NCBI RefSeq assembly: GCF_051014685.1 | Contig: NW_027479033.1 | Span: forward strand, 124,001-188,000 | Direction of reading: 5' to 3' | DNA: 64,000 nt | Source of the DNA: Ptiloglossa arizonensis | Lineage: Eukaryota; Arthropoda; Insecta; Hymenoptera; Colletidae | Shown: positions 10,910-25,390 of the stretch, in pieces | Numbering within the stretch: the stretch's first letter is position 1 | Layout: the number at the start of each line of letters is the position of its first letter | Program-made: the position numbers and the translations under genes | Notes under the pieces: model-generated | Told to the model about the DNA's origin: nothing | The model's input: the letters and a program-made list of their open reading frames with translations, nothing else | The model's database searches: none

Positions 10910-13900
10910 GGCCTAGGGGAAAAATACACATAGCTTTGTAATCGGGCGAGTTTCTACTTTCAGATGCAACAGGAATTTCTGGAGTTCGTCAATCCGTTCG
11001 CGAGATATGGGAGTTTGAAGTTAAGGAATGGTTGAGAAACCATCAAAATTTTCGTAAGTCTGATACTGGAAACCAATAACTACAATGGCCTAGGGGAAAA
11101 ATACACATACCGTTGTATTCGGGCGAGTTTCTACTTTCAGATGCAACAGGAATTTCTCGAGTTCGTCATTCAGTTCGCGAGATATGGGAGTTTGAAGTTA
11201 CGGAATGTTTGAGAAGCCATCAAAATTTCCACTGGTCTGATACTCGAAACCTATAACTGGAATGGCCTAGGGGAAAAGTACACACACCATTGTACTCGGG
11301 CGAGTTTCCACTTTCAGATGCAACAGGAAATTCTCGAGTTCGCCAATCCGTTCGCAAGGTATGGGAGTTTGAAGTTAAGGAATCGTTGAGGAACCATCAA
11401 AATTTTCGCAAGTCTGATACTCGAAACCAATAACTACAACGGCCTAGGGGAAAAATACACATAGCTTTATAATCGGGCGAGTTTCTACTCTCAGATGCAA
11501 CTGGAATTTCTCGAGTTCGTCAATCCGTTCGCGACATATGGGAGTTTGAAGTTAAGGAATGGTTGAGAAACCATCAAAATTTTCGCAAGTCTGATACTCG
11601 AAACCAATAACTGGAATGGCCTAGGGGAAGAGTACAGACACCATTGTAATCGGGCGAGTTTCCACTTTCAGATGCAACAGGAATTTCTCGAGTTCGCCAA
11701 TCCGTTCGCGAGGTATGGGAGTTTGAAGTTAAGGAATCGTTGAGAAACCATCAAAATTTTCGCAAGTCTGAAACTCGAAACCAATAACTACAGAGGCTTA
11801 GGGGAAAAATACACACAGCTTTGTAATCGGGCGAGTTTCTACTTTCAGATGCAACAGGAATTTCTGGAGTTCGTCAATCAGTTCGCGAGATATGGGAGTT
11901 TGAAGTTAAGGAATGGTTGAGAAACCATCAATATTTTCGTAAGTCTGATACTCGAAACCAATAACTACAATGGCCTAGGGGGAAAATACACATACCGTTG
12001 TAATCGGGCGAGTTTCTACTTTCAGATGCAACAGGAATTTCTCGAGTTCGTCATTCAGTTCGCGAGATATGGGAGTTTGAAGTTACGGAATGTTTGAGAA
12101 GCCATCAAAATTTCCACTGGTCTGATACTCGAAACCTATAACTGGAATGGCCTAGGGGAAAAATACACATAGCTTTGTAATCGGGCGAGTTTCTACTTTC
12201 AGATGCAACAGGAATTTCTGGAGTTCGTCAATCCGTTCGCGAGATATGAGAGTTTGAAGTTAAGGAATGGTTGAGAAACCATCAAAATTTTCGTAAGTCT
12301 GATACTCGAAACCAATAACTACAATGGCCTAGGGGAAAAATACACATACCGTTGTAATCGGGCGAGTTTCTACTTTCAGATGCAACAGGAATTTCTCGAG
12401 TTCGTCATTCAGTTCGCGAGATATGGGAGTTTGAAGTTACGGAATGTTTGAGAAGCCATCAAAATTTCCACTGGTCTGATACTCGAAACCTATAACTGGA
12501 ATGGCCTAGGGGAAAAGTACACACACCATTGTAATCGGGCGAGTTTCCACTTTCAGATGCAACAGGAAATTCTCGAGTTCGCCAATCTGTTAGCGAGGTA
12601 TGGGAGTTTGAAGTTAAGGAATCGTTGAGGAACCATCAAAATTTTGGCAAGTCTGATACTCGAAACCAATAACTACAGCGGCCTAGGGGAAAAATACACA
12701 TAGCTTTATAATCGGGCGAGTTTCTACTCTCAGATGCAACAGGAATTTCTCGAGTTCGTCAATCCGTTCGCGAGATATGGGAGTTTGAAGTTAAGGAATG
12801 GTTGAGAAACCATCAAAATTTTCGCAAGTCTGATACTCGAAACCAATAACTAGAATGGCTTAGGGGAAGAGTACACACACCATTGTAATCGAGCGAGTTT
12901 CCACTTTCAGATGCAACAGGAATTTCTCGAGTTCGCCAATCCGTTCGCGAGGTATGGGAGTTTGAAGTTAAGGAATCGTTGAGAAACCATCAAAATTTTC
13001 GCAAGTCTGAAACTCGAAACCAATAACTACAGAGGCTTAGGGGAAAAATACACACAGCATTGTAATCGGGCGAGTTTCTACTTTCAGATGCAACAGGAAT
13101 TTCTGGAGTTCGTCAATCAGTTCGCGAGATATGGGAGTTTGAAGTTAAGGAATGGTTGAGAAACCATCAATATTTTCGTAAGTCTGATACTCGAAACCAA
13201 TAACTACAATGGCTTAGGGGGAAAATACACATACCGTTGTAATCGGGCGAGTTTCTACTTTCAGATGCAACAGGAATTTCTCGAGTTCGTCATTCAGTTC
13301 GCGAGATATGGGAGTTTGAAGTTACGGAATGTTTGAGAAGCCATCAAAATTTCCACTGGTCTGATACTCGAAACCTATAACTGGAATGGCCTAGGGGAAA
13401 AATACACATAGCTTTGTAATCGGGCGAGTTTCTACTTTCAGATGCAACAGGAATTTCTGGAGTTCGTCAATCCGTTCGCGAGATATGAGAGTTTGAAGTT
13501 AAGGAATGGTTGAGAAACCATCAAAATTTTCGTAAGTCTGATACTCGAAACCAATAACTACAATGGCCTTGGGGAAAAATACACATACCGTTGTAATCGG
13601 GCGAGTTTCTACTTTCAGATGCAACAGGAATTTCTCGAGTTCGTCATTCAGTTCGCGAGATATGGGAGTTTGAAGTTACGGAATGTTTGAGAAGCCATCA
13701 AAATTTCCACTGGTCTGATACTCGAAACCTATAACTGGAATGGCCTAGGGGAAAAGTACACACACCATTGTAATCGGGCGAGTTTCCACTTTCAGATGCA
13801 ACAGGAAATTCTCGAGTTCGCCAATCTGTTAGCGAGGTATGGGAGTTTGAAGTTAAGGAATCGTTGAGGAACCATCAAAATTTTGGCAAGTCTGATACTC

Positions 13901-14386
13901 GAAACCAATAACTACAGCGGCCTAGGGGAAAAATACACATAGCTTTATAATCGGGCGAGTTTCTACTCTCAGATGCAACAGGAATTTCTCGAGTTCGTCA
14001 ATCCGTTCGCGAGATATGGGAGTTTGAAGTTAAGGAATGGTTGAGAAACCATCAAAATTTTCGCAAGTCTGATACTCGAAACCAATAACTAGAATGGCTT
14101 AGGGGAAGAGTACACACACCATTGTAATCGGGCGAGTTTCCACTTTCAGATGCAACAGGAATTTCTCGAGTTCGCCAATCCGTTCGCGAGGTATGGGAGT
14201 TTGAAGTTAAGGAATCGTTGAGAAACCATCAAAATTTTCGCAAGTCTGAAACTCGAAACCAATAACTACAGAGGCTTAGGGGAAAAATACACACAGCTTT
14301 GTAATCGGGCGAGTTTCTACTTTCAGATGCAACAGGAATTTCTGGAGTTCGTCAATCAGTTCGCGAGATATGGGAGTTTGAAGTTA
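10910..14386. repeat. 7-monomer higher-order repeat, 1,239-bp unit, about 2.8 copies
   Basis: The marker GTCAATCAGTTCGCG recurs with GTTCGCG at 11,881, 13,120 and 14,359, exactly 1,239 bp (7 x 177) apart. Approximate units are 10,910-12,148, 12,149-13,387 and a partial third to 14,386. Other shared markers are CATCAATATTTTCG, CTGAAACTCG, GAGGCTTAGGGG and, in the later copies, CAATCTGTTAGCGAGG. The second and third copies are nearly identical. The first differs more in its middle, which places it as the oldest or as edited by exchange. Confidence 0.88.
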
Positions 14387-17300
14387 CGGAATGTTTGAGA
14401 AACCATCAAAATTTTCGCTGGTCTGATACTCGAAACCTATAACTGGAATGGCCTAGGGGAAAAGTAAACACACCTTTGTAATCGGGCGAGTTTCTTCTTT
14501 CAGATGCACCAGGAATTTCTCGAGTTCGTCATTACGTTCGCGAGATATGGGAGTTTGGAGTCAAGGAGTGGTTGAGAAACCATCAAAATTTTCGCAAATC
14601 TGATACTCGAAACCAATAACTACAACGGCCTAGGGGAAAAATACACATAGCTTTATAATCGGGCGAGTTTCTAGTCTCAGATGCAACAGGAATTTCTCTA
14701 GTTCGTCAATCCGTTCGCGAGATATGGGAGTTTGAAGTTAAGGAATGGTTGAGAAACCATCGAAATTTTCGCTGGTCTGATACTCGAAACCAATAACTGG
14801 AATGGCCTAGGGGATAAATACACATAGCTATATAATCGGGCGAGTTTCTACTCTCAGATGCAACAGGAATTTCTCGAGTTCGTCAATCTGTTCGCGAGAT
14901 ATGGGAGTTTGAAGTTAAGGAATGGTTGAGAAACCATCGAAATTTTCGCTGGTCTGATACTCGAAACCTATAACTGGAATGGCCTAGGGGAAAAGTAAAC
15001 ACACCTTTGTAATCGGGCGAGTTTCTTCTTTCAGATGCACCAGGAATTTCTCGAGTTCGTCATTACGTTCGCGAGATATGGGAGTTTGGAGTCAAGGAGT
15101 GGTTGAGAAACCATCAAAATTTTCGCAAATCTGATACTCGAAACCAATAACTGGAACGGCCTAGGGGAAAGTACAAACACCATTGTAATCTGGCGAGTTT
15201 CCCCTTTCAGGTGCAACAGGAATTTCTCGATTTCGCCAATCCGTTCGCGAGGTATGGGAGTTTGAAGTTAAGGAATCGTTGAGGAACCATCAAAATTTTC
15301 GCAAGTCTGATACTCGAAACCAATAACTACAATGGCCTAGGGAAAAATACACATACCGTTGTAATCGGGCGAGTTTCCGCTTCCAGGTGCAACAGGAAGT
15401 TCTCGAGTTCGTCAATCCGTTCGCGAGATATGGGAGTTTGAAGTTACGGAATGTTTGAGAAGCCATCAAAATTTCCACTGGTCTGATACTCGAAACCTAT
15501 AACTGGAATGGTCTAGGGGAAAAGTACACACACCATTGTAATCGGGCGAGTTTCCACTTTCAGATGCAACAGGAATTTCTCGAGTTCGCCAATCCGTTCG
15601 CGAGGTATGGGAGTTTGAAGTTAAGGAATCGTTGAGGAACCATCAAAATTTTCGCAAGTCTGATACTCGAAACCAATAACTACAACGGCCTAGGGGAAAA
15701 ATACACATAGCTGTATAATCGGGCGAGTTTCTACTCTCACATGCAACAGGAATGTCTCGAGTTCTTCAATCCGTTCGCGAGATATGGGAGTTTGAAGTTA
15801 CGGAATGTTTGAGAAGCCATCAAAATTTCCACTGGCCTGATACTCGAAACCAATAACTACAATGGCCTAGGGGAAAAATACACATACCGTTGTTATCGGG
15901 AGAGTTTCTACTTTAAGATGCAACAGAAATTTTTCGGATTCGTCAATCCGTTCGCGAGATATGGGGGTTTGAAGTTAAGGAATGCTTGAGAAACCATCAA
16001 AATTTTCGCAAGTCTGATACTCGAAACCAATAACTACAGAGGCCTAGGGGAAAAATACACATAGCTTTGTAATCGGGCGAGTTTCTACTTTCAGATGCAA
16101 CAGGAATTTCTCGAGTTCGTCATTCCGTTCGCGAGATATGGGAGTTTGAAGTTAAGGAATCGTTGAGAAACCATCAAAATTTTCGCAAGTCTGATACTCG
16201 AAACCAATAACTACAGAGGCCTAGGGGAAAAATACACATAGCTTTGTAATCGGGCGAGTTTCTACTTTCAGATGCAACAGGAATTTCTCCAGTTCGTCAA
16301 TCCGTTCGCGAGATATGGGAGTTTGAAGTTAAGGAATGGTTGAGAAACCATCAAAATTTTCGTAAGTCTGATACTCGAAACCAATAACTACAACGGCCTA
16401 GGGGAAAAATACACATACCGTTGTAATCGGGCTAGTTTCTACTTTCAGATGCAAAAGGAATTTCTCGAGTTCGTCAATCCGTTCGCGAGATAAGACAGTT
16501 TGAAGTTAAGGAATGGTTGAGAAACCATCAAGATTTTCGCTGGTCTGATACTCGAAACCAATAATTGGAATGGCCTAGGGGAAAAGTACACACCCCATTG
16601 TAATCGGGCGAGTTTCTACTTTCAGATGCAACAGGAATTTCTCGAGTTCGTTATTCCGTTCGCGAGATATGGGAGTTTGAAGTTACGGAATGTTTGAGAA
16701 ACCATCAATATTTTCGCTGGTCTGATACTCGAAACCTATAACTGGAATGGCCTAGGGGAAAAGTACACACACCTTTGTTATCGGGCGAGTTTCTACTTTC
16801 AGATGCAACAGGAATGTCTCGAGTTCGTCATTCCGTTCGCGAGATATGGGAGTTTGGAATTAAGGAATGATTGAGAAACCATCAAAATTTTCGCTGGTCT
16901 GATACTAGAAACCAATAACTACAATGGCCTAGGGGAAAAGTACACACACCATTGTAATCGGGCGAGTTTCTACTACCAGATGCAACCGGAAGTTCACGAG
17001 TTCGTCGATCCGTTCGCGAGATATGGGAGTTTGAAGTTAAGGAATGGTTGAGAAACCATCAAAATTTTGGCAAGTCTGATATTCGAAACCTATAACTGGA
17101 ATGGCCTAGGGGAAAAATACAAACACCGTTGTAATCGGGCGAGTTTGCACTTTCAGATGCAACAGGAATTTCTCGAGTTCGTCAATCCGTTCGCGAGATA
17201 TGGGAGTTTGAAGTTAAGGAATGGTTGAGAAACCATCAAAATTTTGGCAAGTCTGATATTCGAGACCAATGACTACTATGGCCTAGGGCAAAAATACACA

Positions 17301-17949
17301 TACCATTGTAATCGGGCGAGTCTCTGCTTTCAGATGCAATAGGAAATTCTCGAGTTCGTCAATCCGTTCGCGAGGTATGGGAGTTTGAAGCTAAGGAATC
17401 GTTGAGGAACCATCAAAATTTTTGCAAGTCTGATACTCGAAACCAATAACTGGCACGGCCTAGGGGAAAAGTACAAACACCATTGTAATCGGGCGAGTTT
17501 CCTCTTTCAGATGCAACAGGAATTTCTCGAGTTCGCCAATCCGTTCGCGAGGTATGGGAGTTTGAAGTTAAGGAATCGTTGAGGAACCATCAAAATTTTT
17601 GCAAGTCTGATACACGAAACCAATAACTACAACGGCCTAGGGGATAAATACACATAGCTTTATAATCGGGCGAGTGTCTACTCTCAGATGCAACAGGAAT
17701 TTCTCGAGTTCGTCAATCCGTTCGCGAGATATGGGAGTTTGAAGTTAAGGAATGGTTGAGAAACCATCGAAATTTTCGCTGGTCTGATACTCGAAACCTA
17801 TAACTAGAATGGCCTAGGGGAAAGGTACACACACCTTTGTTATCGGGCGAGCATCTTCTTTCAGATGCAACAGGAATGTCTCGAGTTCGTCATTCCGTTC
17901 GCGAGATATGGGAGTTTGGAGTTAAGGAATGATTGAGAAACCATCAAAG
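14387..17949. repeat. Mixed satellite segment with a partial trimer repeat
   Basis: About 20 monomers with no long internal repeat except that 14,411-14,617 matches 14,942-15,148 at 531 bp (three monomers). This pair shares CAGATGCACCAGG, CATTACGTTCGCG and GAGTCAAGGAG. At about 16,200-16,500 the CTCCAG / GCAAAAGG / GATAAGACAG cassette seen at 0.9 and 9.4 kb appears again. At about 17,260-17,370 the GATATTCGAGACC plus CAATAGGAAATTC pair recurs. No genes. Confidence 0.8.
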
Positions 17950-20900
17950 TTTTCGCTGGTCTGATACTCGAAACCAATAACTAGAATGGCCTAGGGGAAA
18001 AGTACACACACCATTGTAATCGGGCGAGTTTCTACTACCAGATGCAACCGGATGTTCACGAGTTCGCCAATCCGTTCGCGAGGTATGGGAGTTTGAAGTT
18101 AAGGAATCGTTGAGGAACCATCAAAATATTCGTAAGTCTGATACTCGAAACCAATAACTACAACGGGCTAGGGGAAAAATACACATACCGTTGTAATCGG
18201 GCTAGTTTCTACTTTCAGATGCAAAAGGAGTTTCTCGAGTTCGTCAATCCGTTCGCGAGATAAGACAGTTTGAAGTTAAGGAATGGTTGAGAAACCATCA
18301 AAATTTTGGCAAGTCTGATATTCGAAACCTATAACTGGAATGGCCTAGGGGAAAAATACAAACACCATTGTAATCGGGCACGTTTCCACTTACAGATGCA
18401 ACAGGAATTTCTCGAGTTCGTCAATCCGTTCGCGAGATATGGGAGTTTGAAGTTAAGGAATGGTTGAGAATCCATCAAAATTTTGGCAAGTCTGATATTC
18501 GAGACCAATGACTACTATGGCCTAGGGCAAAAATACACATACCGTTGTAATCGGGCGAGTTTCCACTTCCAGATGCAACAGGAAGTTCTCGAGTTCGTCA
18601 ATCCGTTCGCGAGATATGGGAGTTTGAAGTTAAGGAGTGGTTGAGAAACCATCAAAATTTTCGCAAGTCTGATACTCGAAACCAATAACTAGAATGGCCT
18701 AGGGGAAGAGTACACACACCATTGTAATCGGGCGAGTTTCCACTTTCAGATGCAACAGGAATTTCTCGAGTTCGCCAATCCGTTCGCGAGGTATGGGAGT
18801 TTGAAGTTAAGGAATCGTTGAGAAACCATCAAAATTTTCGCAAGTCTGATACTCGAAACCAATAACTACAGAGGCCTAGGGGAAAAATACACATAGCTTT
18901 GTAATCGGGCGAGTTTCTACTTTCAGATGCAACAGGAATTTCTGGAGTTCGTCAATCCGTTCGTGAGATATGGGAGTTTGAAGTTAAGGAATGGTTGAGA
19001 AACCATCAAAATTTTCGTAAGTCTGATACTCGAAACCAATAACTACAATGGCCTAGGGGAAAAATACACATACCGTTGTAATCGGGCCAGTTTCTACTTT
19101 CAGATGCAACAGGAATTTCTCGAGTTCGTCATTCAGTTCGCGAGATATGGGAGTTTGAAGTTACGGAATGTTTGAGAAGCCATCAAAATTTCCACTGGTC
19201 TGATACTCGAAACCTATAACTGGAATGGCCTAGGGGAAAAGTACACACACCATTGTAATCGGGCGAGTTTCCACTTTCAGATGCAACAGGAATTTCTCGA
19301 GTTCGCCAATCCGTTCGCGAGATATGGGAGTTTGAAGTTAAGGAATGGTTGAGAAACCATCAAAATTTTGGCAAGTCTGATATTCGAGACCAATGACTAC
19401 TATGGCCTAGGGCAAAAATACACATACCGTTGTAATCGGGCGAGTTTCCACTTCCAGGTGCAACAGGAAGCTCTCGAGTTCGTCAATCCGTTCGCGAGAT
19501 ATGGGAGTTTGAAGTTAAGGAGTGGTTGAGAAACCATCAAAATTTTCGTAAGTCTGATACTCGAAACCAATAACTGGAATGGCCTAGGGGAAGAGTACAC
19601 ACACCATTGTAATCGGGCGAGTTTCCACTTTCAGATGCAACAGGAATTTCTCGAGTTCGCCAATCCGTTCGCGAGGTATGGGAGTTTGAAGTTAAGGAAT
19701 GGTTGAGAAACCATCAAAATTTTCGCAAGTCTGATACTCGAAACCAATAACTGGAATGGCCTAGGGGAAGAGTACACACACCATTGTAATCGGGCGAGTT
19801 TCCACTTTCAGATGCAACAGGAATTTCTCGAGTTCGCCAATCCGTTCCCGAGGTATGGGAGTTTGAAGTTAAGGAGTGGTTGAGAAACCATCAAAATTTT
19901 CCCAAGTCTGATATTCGAGACCAATGACTACTATGGCCTAGGGCAAAAATACACATACCGTTGTAATCGGGCGTGTTTCTGCTTTCAGATGCAATAGGAA
20001 ATTCTCGAGTTCGTCAATCCGTTCGAGAGATATGGGAGTTTGAAGTTAAGGAATGTTTGAGAAACCATCAAAATTTTCGCAAGTCTGATACTCGAAACCA
20101 ATAACTGGAATGGCCTAGGGGAAGAGTACACACACCATTGTAATCGGGCGAGTTTCCACTTTCAGATGCAACAGGAATTTCTCGAGTTCGCCAATCCGTT
20201 CGCGAGGTATGGGAGTTTGAAGTTAAGGAATGGTTGAGAAACCATCAAAATTTTCGCAAGTCTGATACTCGAAACCAATAACTGGAATGGCCTACGGGAA
20301 GAGTACACACACCATTGTAATCGGGCGAGTTTCCACGTTCAGATGCAACAGGAATTTCTCGAGTTCGCCAATCCGTTCGCGAGGTATGGGAGTTTGAAGT
20401 TAAGGAATCGTTGAGAAACCATCAAAATTTTCGGAAGTCTGATACTCGAAACCAATAACAACAGAGGCCTAGGGGAAAAATACACATAGCTTTGTAATCG
20501 GGCGAGTTTCTACTTTCAGATGCAACAGGAATTTCTGGAGTTCGTCAATCCGTTCGTGAGATATGGGAGTTTGAAGTTAAGGAATGGTTGAGAAACCATC
20601 AAAATTTTCACTGGTCTGATACTCGAAACCAATAACTGGAATGGCCTAGGGGATAAATACACATAGCTTCATAATCGGGCGAGTTTCTACTCTCAGAAGC
20701 AACAGGAATTTCTCGAGTTCGTCAATCCGTTCGCGAGATATGGGAGTTTGAAGTTACGGAATGGTTGAGAAACCATCGAAATTTTCGCTGGTCTAATTCT
20801 CGAAACCAATAACTGGAATGGCCTAGGGGAAAAGTACACACACCATTGTAATCGGGCGAGTTTCTACTACCAGATGCAACGGGAAGTTCACGAGTTCGTC

Positions 20901-21489
20901 GATCCGTTCGCGAGATATGGGAGTTTGAAGTTAAGGAATGGTTGAGAAACCATCAAAACTTTGGCAAGTCTGATACTCGAAACCAATAACTGGAACGGCC
21001 TAGGGGAAAAGTACAAACACCATTGTAATCGGGCGAGTTTCCACTTTCAGAAGCAACAGGAATTTCTCGAGTTCGTCAATCCGTTCGCGAGATATGGGAG
21101 TTTGAAGTTAAGGAATGGTTGAGAAACCATCGAAATTTTCGCTGGTCTAATTCTCGAAACCAATAAGTGGAATGGCCTAGGGGAAAAGAACACACACCAC
21201 TGTAATCGGGCGAGTTTCTACTTTCAGATGCAACAGGAATTTCTCGAGTTCGTCAATCCGTTCGCGAGATATGGGAGTTTGAAGTTAAGGAATGGTTGAG
21301 AATCCATCAAAATTTTGGCAAGTCTGATATTCGAGACCAATGACTACTATGGCCTAGGGCAAAAATACACATACCGTTGTAATCGGGCGAGTTTCCACTT
21401 CCAGGTGCAACAGGAAGTTCTCGAGTTCGTCAATCCGTTCGCGAGATATGGGAGTTTGAAGTTAAGGAGTGGTTGAGAAACCATCAAAA
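17950..21489. repeat. Higher-order repeat B, copy 1 (20 monomers, 3,540 bp)
   Basis: It is followed directly by a second copy at offset 3,540 (20 x 177). Diagnostic variants are GGATGTTCACGAG (18,050 and 21,590), CAACGGGCTAGGGG (18,163 and 21,703), CGGGCACGTTTCC, GGAAGCTCTCGAG (19,467), GGCCTACGGGAAG, AATAACAACAGAGG and CTGGTCTAATTCTCG. The left edge, near 17,950, is where flanking monomers stop agreeing. Confidence 0.87.
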
Positions 21490-24400
21490 TTTTCGCTGGT
21501 CTGATACTCGAAACCAATAACTAGAATGGCCTAGGGGAAAAGTACACACACCATTGTAATCGGGCGAGTTTCTACTACCAGATGCAACCGGATGTTCACG
21601 AGTTCGCCAATCCGTTCGCGAGGTATGGGAGTTTGAAGTTAAGGAATCGTTGAGGAACCATCAAAATATTCGTAAGTCTGATACTCGAAACCAATAACTA
21701 CAACGGGCTAGGGGAAAAATACACATACCGTTGTAATCGGGCTAGTTTCTACTTTCAGATGCAAAAGGAATTTCTCGAGTTCGTCAATCCGTTCGCGAGA
21801 TAAGACAGTTTGAAGTTAAGGAATGGTTGAGAAACCATCAAAATTTTGGCAAGTCTGATATTCGAAACCTATAACTGGAATGGCCTAGGGGAAAAATACA
21901 AACACCATTGTAATCGGGCACGTTTCCACTTACAGATGCAACAGGAATTTCTCGAGTTCGTCAATCCGTTCGCGAGATATGGGAGTTTGAAGTTAAGGAA
22001 TGGTTGAGAATCCATCAAAATTTTGGCAAGTCTGATATTCGAGACCAATGACTACTATGGCCTAGGGCAAAAATACACATACCGTTGTAATCGGGCGAGT
22101 TTCCACTTCCAGGTGCAACAGGAAGTTCTCGAGTTCGTCAATCCGTTCGCGAGATATGGGAGTTTGAAGTTAAGGAGTGGTTGAGAAACCATCAAAATTT
22201 TCGCAAGTCTGATACTCGAAACCAATAACTAGAATGGCCTAGGGGAAGAGTACACACACCATTCTAATCGGGCGAGTTTCCACTTTCAGATGCAACAGGA
22301 ATTTCTCGAGTTCGTCAATCCGTTCGCGAGGTATGGGAGTTTGAAGTTAAGGAATCGTTGAGAAACCATCAAAATTTTCGCAAGTCTGATACTCGAAACC
22401 AATTACTACAGAGGCCTAGGGGAAAAATACACATAGCTTTGTAATCGGGCGAGTTTCTACTATCAGATGCAACAGGAATTTCTCCAGTTCGTCAATCCGT
22501 ACGCGAGATATGGGAGTTTGAAGTTAAGGAATGGTTGAGAAACCATCAAAATTTTCGTAAGTCTGATACTCGAAACCAATAACTACAACGGCCTAGGGGA
22601 AAAATACACATACCGTTGTAACCGGGCTAGTTTCTACTTTCAGATGCAAAAGGAATTTCTCGAGTTCGTCAATCCGTTCGCGAGATAAGACAGTTTGAAG
22701 TTAAGGAATGGTTGAGAAACCATCAAAATTTTCGCAAGTCTGATACTCGAAACCAATAACTGGAATGGCCTAGGGGAAGAGTACACACACCATTGTAATC
22801 GGGCGAGTTTCCACTTTCAGATGCAACAGGAATTTCTCGAGTTCGCCAATCCGTTCGCGAGGTATGGGAGTTTGAAGTTAAGGAATCGTTGAGAAACCAT
22901 CAAAATTTTCGCAAGTCTGATACTCGAAACCAATAACTACAGAGGCCTAGGGGAAAAATACACATAGCTTTGTAATCGGGCGAGTTTCTACTTTCAGATG
23001 CAACAGGAATTTCTGGAGTTCGTCAATCCGTTCGTGAGATATGGGAGTTTGAAGTTAAGGAATGGTTGAGAAACCATCAAAATTTTCGTAAGTCTGATAC
23101 TCGAAACCAATAACTACAATGGCCTAGGGGAAAAATACACATACCGTTGTAATCGGGCCAGTTTCTACTTTCAGATGCAACAGGAATTTCTCGAGTTCGT
23201 CATTCAGTTCGCGAGATATGGGAGTTTGAAGTTACGGAATGTTTGAGAAGCCATCAAAATTTCCACTGGTCTGATACTCGAAACCTATAACTGGAATGGC
23301 CTAGGGGAAAAGTACACACACCATTGTAATCGGGCGAGTTTCCACTTTCAGATGCAACAGGAATTTCTCGAGTTCGCCAATCCGTTCGCGAGATATGGGA
23401 GTTTGAAGTTAAGGAATGGTTGAGAAACCATCAAAATTTTGGCAAGTCTGATATTCGAGACCAATGACTACTATGGCCTAGGGCAAAAATACACATACCG
23501 TTGTAATCGGGCGAGTTTCCACTTCCAGGTGCAACAGGAAGCTCTCGAGTTCGTCAATCCGTTCGCGAGATATGGGGGTTTGAAGTTAAGGAGTGGTTGA
23601 GAAACCATCAAAATTTTCGTAAGTCTGATACTCGAAACCAATAACTGGAATGGCCTAGGGGAAGAGTACACACACCATTGTAATCGGGCGAGTTTCCACT
23701 TTCAGATGCAACAGGAATTTCTCGAGTTCGCCAATCCGTTCGCGAGGTATGGGAGTTTGAAGTTAAGGAGTGGTTGAGAAACCATTAAAATTTTCCCAAG
23801 TCTGATATTCGAGACCAATGACTACTATGGCCTAGGGCAAAAATACACATACCGTTGTAATCGGGCGTGTTTCTGCTTTCAGATGCAATAGGAAATTCTC
23901 GAGTTCGTCAATCCGTTCGAGAGATATGGGAGTTTGAAGTTAAGGAATGTTTGAGAAACCATCAAAATTTTCGCAAGTCTGATACTCGAAACCAATAACT
24001 GGAATGGCCTAGGGGAAGAGTACACACACCATTGTAATCGGGCGAGTTTCCACTTTCAGATGCAACAGGAATTTCTCGAGTTCGCCAATCCGTTCGCGAG
24101 GTATGGGAGTTTGAAGTTAAGGAATGGTTGAGAAACCATCAAAATTTTCGCAAGTCTGATACTCGAAACCAATAACTGGAATGGCCTACGGGAAGAGTAC
24201 ACACACCATTGTAATCGGGCGAGTTTCCACGTTCAGATGCAACAGGAATTTCTCGAGTTCGCCAATCCGTTCGCGAGGTATGGGAGTTTGAAGTTAAGGA
24301 ATCGTTGAGAAACCATCAAAATTTTCGGAAGTCTGATACTCGAAACCAATAACAACAGAGGCCTAGGGGAAAAATACACATAGCTTTGTAATCGGGCGAG

Positions 24401-25390
24401 TTTCTACTTTCAGATGCAACAGGAATTTCTGGAGTTCGTCAATCCGTTCGTGAGATATGGGAGTTTGAAGTTAAGGAATGGTTGAGAAACCATCAAAATT
24501 TTCACTGGTCTGATACTCGAAACCAATAACTGGAATGGCCTAGGGGATAAATACACATAGCTTCATAATCGGGCGAGTTTCTACTCTCAGAAGAAACAGG
24601 AATTTCTCGAGTTCGTCAATCCGTTCGCGAGATATGGGAGTTTGAAGTTACGGAATGGTTGAGAAACCATCGAAATTTTCGCTGGTCTAATTCTCGAAAC
24701 CAATAACTGGAATGGCCTAGGGGAAAAGTACACACACCATTGTAATCGGGCGAGTTTCTACTACCAGATGCAACGGGAAGTTCACGAGTTCGTCGATCCG
24801 TTCGCGAGATATGGGAGTTTGAAGTTAAGGAATGGTTGAGAAACCATCAAAATTTTGGCAAGTCTGATACTCGAAACCAATAACTGGAACGGCCTAGGGG
24901 AAAAGTACAAACACCATTGTAATCGGGCGAGTTTCCACTTTCAGAAGCAACAGGAATTTCTCGAGTTCGTCAATCCGTTCGCGAGATATGGGAGTTTGAA
25001 GTTAAGGAATGGTTGAGATACCATCGAAATTTTCGCTGGTCTAATTCTCGAAACCAATAAGTGGAATGGCCTAGGGGAAAAGAACACACACCACTGTAAT
25101 CGGGCGAGTTTCTACTTTCAGATGCAACAGGAATTTCTCGAGTTCGTCAATCCGTTCGCGAGATATGGGAGTTTGAAGTTAAGGAATGGTTGAGAATCCA
25201 TCAAAATTTTGGCAAGTCTGATATTCGAGACCAATGACTACTATGGCATAGGACAAAAATACACATACCGTTGTAATCGGGCGAGTTTCCACTTCCAGGT
25301 GCAACAGGAAGTTCTCGAGTTCGTCAATCCGTTCGCGAGATATGGGAGTTTGAAGTTAAGGAGTGGTTGAGAAACCATCAAAATTTTCGC
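21490..25390. repeat. Higher-order repeat B, copy 2 (about 22 monomers)
   Basis: The offset from copy 1 is 3,540 at the start, 4,071 after about 22.97 kb, and 3,894 after about 23.77 kb. Copy 2 therefore gained exactly three monomers (531 bp, somewhere in 22.2-22.97 kb) and lost exactly one (the copy-1 unit around 19,700-19,870). Part of the gained stretch carries the CTCCAG / CTAGTTTCTAC / GATAAGACAG cassette, so it looks copied from elsewhere in the array. The match ends near 25,390. Confidence 0.87.
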
